The translations under genes and the position numbers were made by a program. The notes beneath the pieces are model-generated. The model was not told the DNA's origin. It did no database searches and saw only the letters and a program-made list of their open reading frames with translations. This document shows, one piece after another, positions 43,696 to 54,016 of a stretch of 64,000 nucleotides of DNA. How positions within the stretch are numbered: the stretch's first letter is position 1; each line of letters opens with the position of its first letter. Origin of the DNA: Apiotrichum sp. Y4204 (Eukaryota > Basidiomycota > Tremellomycetes > Trichosporonales > Trichosporonaceae); assembly GCA_025531455.1 (NCBI GenBank), contig JAMYHL010000005.1:744001-808000 (forward strand), in the 5' to 3' direction.

Positions 43696-45951
43696 TCAAG
43701 CCCCAATCTGCCCCTCTTCCTGCTCATGCTGGTCAATAGCCTCCACGACCACGCGCGTAAGCTTGATTGCAAGTTCCTCGGTATGCCGCGGCGTGACGAG
43801 CTGCAAACCAATAGGCATACCATACAGGCGCTCCGCATCGTCTGTCATCAGCAACCCATCAACCCATGAACCCATCAACTCCGGAACCCACATTTAGCCC
43901 ATATATTCCTTTCGTCCTCATTCCGCCACTTGACCTCGGTCTTGACATCGCCCCGCTCAGCCCGCCCAGCAGGGAACGCAAGGCTCGTCATGTCCGCGAG
44001 GTTCCACAGCCCGGCATACCCCGCGTGCCGGAACGTGTATCGCGGCGTAGAGGGGAACGCCGTGACGGGGGAGATGACCGCGTCGAACGGGCGCCCCGTC
44101 TCCGTAACGCTGCGGGTGGCGGTCCACGCATTGAGGAGCGTGCGGAGGTACGCCTGCCGCTGTGCCTGTAGTTCCCAGAGCTGGGCGACTGTCGGCGCCT
44201 CGCGGGCGCGGAAATGCTTCTCCACGGTCCGCAGCTGCAGAGGCCACGGTTCCGGCGCCGCACCGGATTTGAGCGCGCGCCCGATCCGCTGCCCCCCGTC
44301 AGCTAGCAGGAAGCGCTTCAGCAGCGCGATCCCCGCCCGCGTATCCGGTGGCGCCCACTCGATCACCTCGTGGCCGGCCGCTTCGAGTGCGGCGCGGGTT
44401 TCGCGGAGGACGCGCGCGACCGCCGGCGTAGGGCGCACCATCCCGTCGTCGGTGATCATTCCTTTTATATCAGTACCCAGTGTGGCGTTCCTGGGACGTA
44501 CCGAACGACAGCTTGTTGGGAACAGATACCTCGCGCCACGGCATGTTGAACACGCCCGGATCGCGCTCCCACGGCTTGCTCTCGAGGACGACCTTGGTCC
44601 AGAGCTCGATGGCGTCGAGGTCCGGCGCGAGGGGGCCAACCGTCGGGCGCACGCTCTCCTGCCCCGGAAGGACCGGGCGGATACCCAGTACCGGGAAGCG
44701 CCCGGCCGACGGCTTGAGGCCGTACACCCCGCACATGCTTGCTGGCATACGGATCGAGCCACCAATATCGGTGCCGACGCCGAGCGGACTGCCGCCCATC
44801 GCGAGCAGCACGGCTTCCCCGCCGCTGCTGCCCCCGCAGGTGTAGTCCGTGTTGTGCGGGTTGGGCGTGTATCCCCATACATTGTTGTATGTCTCGCCCA
44901 TGAGCTGTATGTCAGCGAGGTGATCAATGGGCAGTAATGGGAGGGTACCAAGGATGGCAAGAAACACATGCAGCGCACACGGACCCGAACCTTGGCCACC
45001 ACTTACCATTGCAGTTGGCACATTCGTCTTGCAATACAAAATCGCACCTGCGGCCCGGAGGACCTTGGCGATGTCCGCCGTATCCTCCTCGCCCATCGGG
45101 CGGTTACAGAATGCGACGTACCCGTTGGACGAGTCGAGGCCCGGAAGGTTGAAGTTATCCTTGAGGGAAACCGGTAATCCATGGAGCCTGCCTCTCGGCA
45201 CACCCGTAGTGGCGTACTCTGCATCCAGCGCGCGCGCGTCCGACAAGGCACGCGCAAACATAATCTCCGTGAGGCAGTTTGTCAGCTGGTGCGCGACGGC
45301 CGCGCGCTTGCAAAACGCGGCCATGACCGCTTCAGAGGTATATGTCCCGTCAACCATGAGCTGGACGAGGCGCGCCGCCGGCGTCCGAGTGATCTCCACC
45401 TCTGCGGGGGTGAGTATTCCGCTCGTCTCGGGGACGCTGGTGACGTTCAGCGGGGGGAGGAGGTTATGCAGTTTCCACGACGGGGGGATGCGCGCGGCGC
45501 GCACCGCCCGCTTGTTGGCGCTGATTTCTGCCCATGCTGCGGGTCCGGCCTCCGGCGCGGCGGGGGAGGAAGGGACAAAGTCCGGGGAGAAGCGCGGTGT
45601 CGGTATGGGTGATGCCGGGGGCTGGGGGAGCGGCGTCGGCGGGGGGAAAGTGTGCGCTTCCGGGGTGGGGTGCGACGCGTGCGACGCGTGCGATGCGTGC
45701 GAGGCCGAGCGGGGTGCCGGCGGCGGAGGGGCGGCGGGGTGACGGGGTGCGGGGCCGCGGATGGCGAACGGCCTGTGGGGAGGTGTGGGGAGGGGCTCGC
45801 GCTGCGTGTGTCCGTGTGCGTGGGCGTGTACGTGCGAAGTGTGCCGCCGGCTGATGGGGTCTGTACCGGCTCGTGCGGTGGCGAGGGCGAGGGATGGCGA
45901 CAGGGCGCGGAATACGAGTGATGGGGCGCGTGCGCGCAGCTGGAGTGTCAT
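43696..45951 (-). CDS. Amidase-signature family hydrolase
   Basis: Exons 45951-45007, 44904-44502, 44461-43892 and 43841-43696 join in phase, giving 687 aa. The amidase Ser-cisSer-Lys triad is visible: LPVSLKDNFN (Lys, about 267), YTCGGSSGGEA (cis-Ser, about 336) and GTDIGGSIRMP (nucleophile Ser, about 358). The end AKYDDAERLYGMPIGLQLV is typical. Fungal members hydrolyse amides such as acetamide or fatty acid amides; substrate here unknown. The first 150 residues are a Pro/His/Ala-rich extension with HAHAHGH and SHASHASHASH runs and an Arg-rich start that could be a mitochondrial presequence (inference). Its 3' end converges on the Chm7-like gene. Confidence 0.9.
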
Positions 45952-46290
45952 TGTCGGGGGTGCTGGTTGTCCGCGATCGCGATGGAGATGGCGGTGGTCG
46001 CGTCGACGAGGGGGCACTGTTAGTAGTGTGTTCTGTGTGTTATGTACAAGCTCTCCATCTCGTCGGTTTGTGTCTTTGATCTTTGAGCTCTCTGCAAGTG
46101 GAACGCAAGCTGCGTCGGTACAGTACATTCCCCGCGATGCATGGGCGATTGTTGATGGATGGCCTGGATGGGAACACGACGAGTTGCAAGTTCCGGTAAT
46201 CATCATTGTCCGCCGTCACATGCGACGCCACCTACTCTGTCCCTCTCCTCTGACCGGCCTCCGGCCTCCGGGAAACAAGCCCACAGCCCT

Positions 46291-46326
46291 GTTTCTGTTT
46301 CTGTTTCTGTTTCTGTTTCTGTCTCT
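46291..46326 (+). repeat. GTTTCT hexanucleotide microsatellite
   Basis: Five perfect GTTTCT units followed by a degenerate GTCTCT unit. Confidence 0.85.
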
Positions 46327-47861
46327 GTCCACCGGTCGCCGCCGAGGCTCACCATCGGGCTTTACTGTACTTGCTTGGTCTGGGTTTTTAGCGGGAATGC
46401 ATGTGTCACGAGACAGATGCAGATGCAGCTTTAGCTGATTGTACGATTGTGCAGAGATGCAGATGCGCAGAAGACGGACGACGACGATGATGCAACACAC
46501 AACACAACAGTTGGCGCTTATTGTCCGACCCGGAATGCCGGCCACCCCACGCGGAATGCCTTGTCGCGCTGTTCTCCCTCCTCCCCGCCATTCTCCGCGC
46601 GGGGGCACGCAGCGCTCTGCAGCGCATTGCATTAGCCCACATGGCCACATGCACAAAGTGATTCAAGTGAGATACATACGGCCCTATGAGCGCTAGTTGC
46701 ATCATGCGCCGCAGCACCTCGCCCTCTCGCCACCATCCCCGCAATGTTGCGGTATCTGCGAGAGCGTACCATCATATCTAATTTCATGTTCGGTCATCTC
46801 CTCCAGCGGCCGAACAACAGCAGCTGGTGGCGACTGTCCTTGCTGGCTTGGTACTGGTACCGCGCTTGATGCCTTGGCAGACCCTCTAGCCTTGCCCACA
46901 TACACAAACGAACAATGAACACCCCGAGGTCCCGACTTGCTCCTGCAGATGTACTGTAGATTGGAGGTGGAGCTGAAGCTCGGCATGGGACGATGCTGTC
47001 CGTTGCGGACGGAGTGAAAGCGCAGGACAGATGGATCGTCAAGTTTGTCGGCCCACGGATCTGGATGGGAAGCAGAGTGCCGAGCGAGTAGCAAAACTCC
47101 AAGAACGACAACCAGCGACAAGAACGAAGGTGAGAACCAGAACCAGAACCAGAGTTCCAGAACCAAGTACGTGACAATGTGCGATGTCCGGCCGCTGGGC
47201 AGTGCGGCCTCCTCCCTGACCCCCTCCCAACCGATCCCTCTCTGCTCTCCGAAACGAAGTCTGTGCAGGTACTTCCATATGTGCATCGGGCTTGAATCCC
47301 GAGCGTAGCAGTCCAGCGCTGTTCCAAGTCTTGATCCATCATGGATGATCGCTGGACAGATCACAGAAGCGGAGAAGCGCCGGACACATGGCACAGGGAT
47401 ACAGGGACCAGTTTCGCGCACCGCCGCTGCTGAGCGATCCAGGCCTGAGGAGCTAGCTGGTCCCTAATCTCTGACGACGAGCTTGTGTGCACCGACAACC
47501 AGTGCATGCTTGGAGCTCAAAATGATCCATTCAAGCGGGATGCATTGCCCCAGGGCAGAGTAGATACAGGGAGCATGGAGTCTTGCCTTGCCACCTTTGC
47601 AGGCTTGAGACATCCACTACTTTCTACTTGTCCACTGGAACACGACACGCCAGGGGCCGGGTGGCGATGCAAACTCCCCATCCATCAAAAGTCACATCTG
47701 TACTCTCCTCCATCCCGTTCAACACCGCCGCGTATCGCGTGCAGGGGGAGGAGGTGCCAAGTGTGCGAATGCGGGCAGCGCGAGCAGCGAGCAGCGAGCA
47801 GCGTGAACAGAGCTAGCAGAGTGAGCAGAACGAGCCTGGCAGCTACCATGGGGGCAAAGGC

Positions 47862-47868
47862 TATATAA
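47862..47868 (+). promoter_or_regulatory. TATA box of the secreted low-complexity protein gene
   Basis: TATATAA 225 bp upstream of the ATG at 48093, followed by a CT-rich tract (CTCGCTCTCTCCC) consistent with the transcription start zone. Confidence 0.55.
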
Positions 47869-48092
47869 TCGCGCCAAAACATTTCTCGCTCTCTCCCGAC
47901 TCTCACTCTCTTCTCCTTTCTTACGACCACCAGTTCTTACGACCAGCAGCCTGGTGCTGTACGACCTCGGACTTTACTCACTTTACTGAGCCGGATTGAT
48001 TCGACTCACGCATACGCTCACGACTCACCAAGAACGTTGTTATCCAAGAATAACCACAGCCTCGCCTCAACCCCGCCCTCACATCTAACACA

Positions 48093-49130
48093 ATGCGCGC
48101 CGCCCTCCTCCTCCTCCTCCCCGCCGCCCTAGCAGCGACAGAACTAAACTGCGGCGCCCCCTCAACAGCCTACGACATGACAAACAGCACGTCCCTCGGC
48201 TCCCTCCTCGATCTGCGGGACGCGTTCTGCGGTGCGCTCCTCCGCGACTCGCGCCACTCGGGGCCCATGAACTGGACAGACGTGACTGCCGACGGGGGCG
48301 TGTGGCGCGGGTGGCGCGCGACATATACCCTCGGCGGGGAGGTTCGGCGGGGCGGGAGCGGGGTTGGGAAGTGGAGGCATGGGATGGGGCATGGGATGGG
48401 GCATGGGATGGGGTATGGGATGGGGCATGGGATGGGGTATGGGATGGGACGGCGGCCGGGCCGCGGGCCTGGACGCGGGGGAAGGGGACGGAAGGGCCGT
48501 TGGAGGGATGATGATGATGAGGACGGCGACGGCGACGATGAGGATGACGATGAGACTGGGGGTGACGACGACGAGGAGGAGGACGGCGACGATGAGGACG
48601 GCGACGATGGAGATGGCGACGATGAAGATGGCGACGACGGCGAGGATGAGAACGCGGAGACGCTCAAGCTCGGCCGCCGCGCGGAGAGCACCAAGGCCGA
48701 GTCCACCTCCACGGCTGAGTCTTCCCAGGCCAAGTCCAGCACCAAGACCGAGTCCACCACCAAGGCCGAGTCCACCACCTCCGCCAAGTCCACCACCAAG
48801 GCCAAGTCGAGCACCACCCCGAAGACCGGGACGACCACCAAGCCCACAAAGACCGACACCAAGGCCGAAAAGACCTCTTCCTCGGGGTCAAAGCCCAGCA
48901 CTTCCCCCACCTCTTCAACCTCAAAGTCCTCTCCGACCGACAAGCACAAGCCCGTCAAAGTCATGTTCATCGCGGACCAGGAGAACGCGGACGCGAGCGC
49001 TTGCCGGCGCGCGTTCCTCGAGATCGTGCAGGGGTGCATGCTTGGTGTTGTCAAGCCGAGCGCGAAGAATGCGGGGAGCGCAGTGTGGAAGGAGGGCAAC
49101 GACCGGTATGGCATCTCGTTCTCCCAGTAG
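48093..49130 (+). CDS. Secreted low-complexity protein with split cysteine-bearing ends
   Basis: Single exon, 345 aa. Signal peptide MRAALLLLLPAALAA. A short N-terminal block has Cys20 and Cys46 (LNCGAPSTAYDMT, LLDLRDAFCGALL, WRGWRATYTL). Then come Gly-Met-Gly-His/Tyr tandem repeats (about 95-118), an Arg/Gly stretch, a nearly pure Asp/Glu/Gly tract (about 138-189), and a Ser/Thr/Lys stretch (about 190-290) likely to be O-glycosylated. The C-terminal 50 residues hold Cys304 and Cys315 (ACRRAFLEIVQGCMLG) and end NDRYGISFSQ. The two Cys-bearing ends resemble halves of one small secreted domain of the Ecp2/killer-toxin-like kind interrupted by low-complexity sequence; that likeness is by eye only. 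Function unknown. Confidence 0.75.
   Translation: MRAALLLLLPAALAATELNCGAPSTAYDMTNSTSLGSLLDLRDAFCGALLRDSRHSGPMNWTDVTADGGVWRGWRATYTLGGEVRRGGSGVGKWRHGMGHGMGHGMGYGMGHGMGYGMGRRPGRGPGRGGRGRKGRWRDDDDEDGDGDDEDDDETGGDDDEEEDGDDEDGDDGDGDDEDGDDGEDENAETLKLGRRAESTKAESTSTAESSQAKSSTKTESTTKAESTTSAKSTTKAKSSTTPKTGTTTKPTKTDTKAEKTSSSGSKPSTSPTSSTSKSSPTDKHKPVKVMFIADQENADASACRRAFLEIVQGCMLGVVKPSAKNAGSAVWKEGNDRYGISFSQ
48376..48447 (+). repeat. 12-bp minisatellite encoding GMGH/GMGY
   Basis: Six tandem units of GGCATGGGATGG, with C/T variation giving His or Tyr. It lies in frame inside the secreted-protein gene, so copy-number change would not break the frame. Confidence 0.9.
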
Positions 49131-49348
49131 AGCGCGGCGGGTAGATTTCCATAGTGTATTATACCGCATCTTCATGGAGTCACAATTTCTCATGATCAAG
49201 TGGTGCGATGTAAGGCGCACTGTGCGGTTCTGAATCCTGACCTCGTGGCAGACTCCTCTCCATTGGGTCGCAATAAAATCCATACAAATAAACACATTAA
49301 TAGCGAAACTATCCTATCCTATCTCGATCTGTATCTCTAGTAGACCCC

Positions 49349-52233
49349 TCACGGGCGGTGCTCAGCCATGCGCGCGGCATCGCGGATGGTCATGCCCTTG
49401 TCGCGCGTGATGACCGTCTTGAAGAGGCCCATAAAGTCGTCGAGCGTCGCGTCCGAGGCGACAGAGCCAGGCGTGCCGGGCGTGCTGGGGCTGCGTGGCG
49501 AGGTCGGCGAGCGCGGGGGCTTAAAGCTGCTCGGCGTGCGCTGGCCGTCGCTCGGCACTCGGGCAGACAGCGCGCGCTGCGGGCTCGGACTCGGGGTGGA
49601 CACTGACCGCACGCTGAGAGATTTGTACAGGCCGGCTTCCTTTTCGGGAACGGCTGGCGGCGTCGCGGGGGACATGGAGGCCGGGGAGGTGTCCGACGAC
49701 GCCATCGCCGCAAGGGCGTTCGTGGCCGTGCCCACTGACGGAGTGCGCGGTGTCGGGCCGCCGGTAACGCCGTTCGCACGCGGCGTGCCGAGGTGCGAAA
49801 CGTCCTTGGGCGGGACAGCGGGAATAGGGCTCAGTGCGGTGGCGGCTTTGAACTCGGCTGTCACTATCGGCGCGTCCCCAGGCGACAGTGGCGGAGTGTC
49901 GTCGCTGTCTTCATCCGAGGCGAGGTCGTAGGTTGGCATCACACTGATGGACGGGAGGGTAGGCGTGGTGGAAGATGTCTTCGGAGCTGCTGCCTCATCG
50001 GTTGCAGCGGTGGGGGCAGTGGGGGGCAGCAGGGTCTCCTCAACGACCTGTGGATCAACAGCCTTTGGCTCCGCCGTGCCGTTGGCCGTCGTTGGCTGTG
50101 CGGTCTCCTCGGGCTCCTCGGACTCGTCCTTGGCATCGATACCCTTCGCCTGGGCCTCATCAACCTTGTCGTCGGCCTCATCGTGAGTCTCTATAGACTC
50201 CCGTTTACCCTCAATCTCAGTCTCGACCGCATCCCCATCCTTCACCTCCTTCCCACTGTTCTCGACACCGTTCGCCCGAGGGATGAACGAGTCGAGAAGC
50301 ACGGTCGGCGTCGATATGGCCGTGCTCTCCGGCTTGGCGGCACGCGTCACCGCGCTGGATGTGTCGACAACGGGCATAGTGGTCATTATGGGTGGGGATA
50401 TGGGGGGAGATGCCGTCTTGAAAGATTCAGAAGATGCGGTCGAAGGGCCGTCCGCATCGTCAGAGGGAGCAGGCGGAAGCGGAGATGAGGAAGTCTCTGT
50501 ACTTGTGACCGGGGGGTTCGCAGGACCCTCTTTGGCAGTCTCTGCAACCGTACCGCTGTCAGGCGAGAGGCTCATGGTCGAGATTGGGCGTGAGTCGACA
50601 GGCAGCGAGAGAGCAGGTGCCTCAAGACTGGTCGGCGCTGTCGAGGGGACTTCCAGCACCGTGGATGCCTCGACCGCGCCGACAGGGGCAGAGCCGGCGG
50701 TCTTGGGAATGATCTCCTCGTCCTTCTCCGACTTGTCCTCGAGGTCGTCCTTGGATCCCGCAAATACCGCAGCGGCGGCCGCTCCCACAGCAGCGGCGCT
50801 CCCGATCCCAGCCGCGGGAAGAGCGGCACCCTGCGTCTGCGGGCTCTGGGGACTAGTCGGAGCGCTGCTCGGCATGTACCCAACAGTGCCCTCGACCGGG
50901 GCGGGTATGACGATGCCGGGCGAGATGGGGCCGGCGGAGAGGACAGAAAAGTCACTTTCCCGCCGCGGCATGGCGACAAAGGTCGGCTGTTCGGCGGAGG
51001 CGATGCGCGGGCGGGAGAGGCCGGGGCTCTTGAGTACGGGGCCGCGGTCGCTAACGGCGCGCACGGGAGTGCCTGCGCGGGACGTGTCCGACGGCGAGGG
51101 CGACGAGACGGACATTGTGTCCGGCGCGACGTACACCGTGTCCTGGCCTGTGGTCGTCACGGTCGTCACGGCTGCGGTGACGGATTTTCCTGGGCCGTTG
51201 ATCGAGCGCCCGCGGACGAGATTCGCGGGACGCCCCCCGACGGCGAGCGAGAGCGGGCGTGACATGTCGAGCGTGTCGACTGCGGCGCGGGGCGTCGGGG
51301 ACGTGGTGCGTAGGCTGTCCTCTGGGTCTGGGGAGCTGAGTCGCGGGGAGCGAAGCGGAGAGCGGGGTGCCTGCGGGGAATGGCTCACTTGCAGGGGATT
51401 GGACCCGTTGCGCGACTGCAGCGTAAGTGGCTCAGGCTTGGGCTGTGGTGGACGCTCCTGCACGGGAGACTCCAGCGCGTCAGCCGCGCGGAGAGCAGCG
51501 AGCATATCGGCGGAGGCGCCATAGCCGATAGTCGACGACTTGGGGGGCAGAGGGGGGGGCGCGTCGTCCTGGCTAGCGGCCTGTGCCTCTGTCGCGGCCA
51601 GCAGCCCGGGGCGAGCAGTAGGCGGCGGGCGGACTGTCGCCGAGCGACCGGCATCATCGTCTGCGCGGCTCGTCGAGAGCTTATCGTACAGCGTTGTGGA
51701 AAAGCGTCTCGAGCTGCGCGACCCCTCCTCCTTGCCCTCCTTGGCTTTGTCCTTCCCCTTGTTGCCACGGAGCGAGATACTGCTCGTCTTCCTTAGAAGG
51801 CCCTTGAACCCGCGGTCGGCGACAGGCGGCGGGGGCGAGAGGGTGGCGGTGGTGGTCGTGCGTCTCTCGGGGAGCATGGAGCTGCGGACCGAGCCGGGCG
51901 CAGAGGACGGCGCCGACGGGGAGCTGTAGGGAAACGAGGGTGGGGCGGACGCGGCCGTGTGCGGCGGCGAGGGCGGGGCGAGCGCCGTCGGCGGCTCCCC
52001 GCCGCGCGAGTACTGTGCACTAGAGTCGATGCGCATCGAGCGGCGCTTGCGCGCCGTGTCGCGGGCAGCGGAGGGCGTCTTGGCGGGCTTGCGGCCAAAG
52101 ATACGCGAGAAGATGCCTGCGTTTCCCGGCGCGCCGCCGACGGGCGTCGAGGGGCCTAGAGTCAGGAACTGTCGTTGGGCGGAAAGGCAGACTCACGCTC
52201 CGTGCTGCCCCGCTTGCGGCGGAGGAGACCCAT
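49349..52233 (-). CDS. Large disordered orphan with conserved-looking termini
   Basis: Exons 52233-52197 and 52155-49349 join in phase (intron 41 nt), giving 947 aa. The first exon encodes MGLLRRKRGSTE. The second starts with GGAPGNAGIFSRIFGRKPAK and KGLLRKTSSISLRGNKGK, two basic blocks that could bind acidic membranes. Residues about 200-850 are rich in Ser, Pro, Thr, Ala, Glu with an Ala-rich segment and many SP/TP sites. The last 30 residues, LDDFMGLFKTVITRDKGM followed by a short helix, look folded. No known domain was recognised. It may be a phosphorylated scaffold; this is inference from composition. Confidence 0.7.
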
Positions 52234-54016
52234 GGCGAGAGATGTTGGAGGTGGTGTGTGAGATGAAGTGGGGTGCTGTGTCTAGAGAAAAGATCGAGAG
52301 CGGAGAGGCGGGGGGACGTGCTGTGCTTGAAGGAGAGTGCGATGCCAGGACGATGACGGCTGAGGGTAAGGAGCGATAGGAACCAGATCGGAGTTGGGTA
52401 TAGAGAGCGTGGTGGTGGAGTGAACGTTGCAAGTAGAAACGAGAGAGTGGCCAGTGGGTGCGGCGTGGTGTACGGCAGAGTACGACGGTGGGATCGTGTC
52501 ACGCTCGGGGTCGAGGCACGCGGCCGGACCAGGTCAAGATATCAAGGTCGAGGTCGGGGCCAAGATCGAGGAGACAAAGTCTGCAAGTCGCCGTCTGCTC
52601 AAAGATCAGCTCGCTAAAGGTGGACCATAGGATCGACCGCGATGGTGAAGAGTGAAAGATGTGATTCATGGACCCATGGATGAAATCGCGATCAAACGAC
52701 AGCACCACACGTTGCCGGCACTCGGCTCGCCGTGTGTTGCGATCGCGACAACAGACATACAAACGTACAGCTAGGGGCCGGGCCGGGTGTGGGGTGGCGC
52801 CGGGATCCAGGGCGGGGCAGTACGCACAGGCCCCGTGTACACCGTGTGCACCGTGTGGTGGCTGTCACGATGTACAGTGTCCGCTGAGATCACTGAGATC
52901 GCTGAGAGAGTGCTCGTACGGCACGAGTTGGCGGGAGGGGCGGGAGAGCAGCAGCGCGGCGATGCAGACCGAGATACCGAGAGAGGCCGGGAGGGACAAA
53001 CTCTATCCGTTCTATCCGTCTGGGCTGTCGGATCTGGGCCTTTCGCGAACTGACCCAGGCGCGTGGATTGGCTTTCGGGGGAGGGGTGTCAGCGGGTTTT
53101 GCGTGGTCGCTGGACGCGGACGATCTAGAAGTGGAGTAGAGTACGTGTGTGCGCGTGGGCGTGTCTGTTGCAGATGGCCCCGGAATGGACAGGGCAGAGA
53201 TGAGAGAGGAAACCACGGGGGGCAACCCACAGGCTGGCGGAGGGGTCAGGTTACACCGGGGAGGTGTGCGACGCGTATTGATCACCACAGAGCCGGCACA
53301 GCACACACGTATGCATGCATTGACTTGTCCGCCGCACGCTCTCTCGCCATCACTCGCTGCTCGCATATCCCTTCTTGCGCGTTGCTCACCACCACCACCA
53401 CCACCACCAGTTCCATCTCTCCATCTCTTTTCATCCCAATCTCCACCAGAGAGCCAGTCCAGGGGCTGAGTGAGCCAGGGGGGTTGAGGACGCGTCCCTG
53501 AGCAGGGGATTGTGTTTCAAAACCGTGGATGGCAAAAAAAAAAAAAAAGAAAAAAGAAAAAAATAGCCTCCGCCCGTGGTCTAGAGCTAGAGGATCGGCA
53601 GAACGCTGAAGGCCGGAAGAAGCGCGCCGATCGCGGTGAGGGCGGTGATGAAACGCGCTAGATTGAGAGATGGCATGCTTCGTGCTGATGATCCCTGCTG
53701 GTCTATCATGCGCTTCGTGCAGATCACTTATTGATATATACAGTAGACGCGGCAGTGGCTTGATCGAGATCTCGAGACGACCACAGTCTATCGCAATGCT
53801 GCATTCTTTAGCTGCGTTGCCACCGTTCACGAGGAGCGCAGGACAAACGACTTCACCCTCGTACTTGGGCAACACGGAATTGGGTTTCGGGGCCAGAGCG
53901 TACCGTACTCACGGGGCACCCCGCCGCTCCGATGTCCGATCCGCTGAGACCGAGGCCAAGGCCGATCGGCGGTCTGGCAGCGTGGGCCTCGTATCGGACA
54001 AGATGGCAACGCGTGG
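52234..54016. other. Intergenic region
   Basis: 1.8 kb between the orphan's start and the ABC-transporter 3' end; the left part is the orphan's promoter. It contains a CAC trinucleotide run (about 53388-53411) and an A-rich tract (53535-53563). No gene was supported. Confidence 0.5.

Larger units (their letters stand above)
45952..48092. other. Divergent intergenic region, amidase / secreted protein
   Basis: 2.1 kb between divergent start codons. It holds a GTTTCT microsatellite (46291-46326) and, near the right end, a TATA box and pyrimidine-rich leader belonging to the secreted-protein gene. No gene was supported. Confidence 0.5.
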
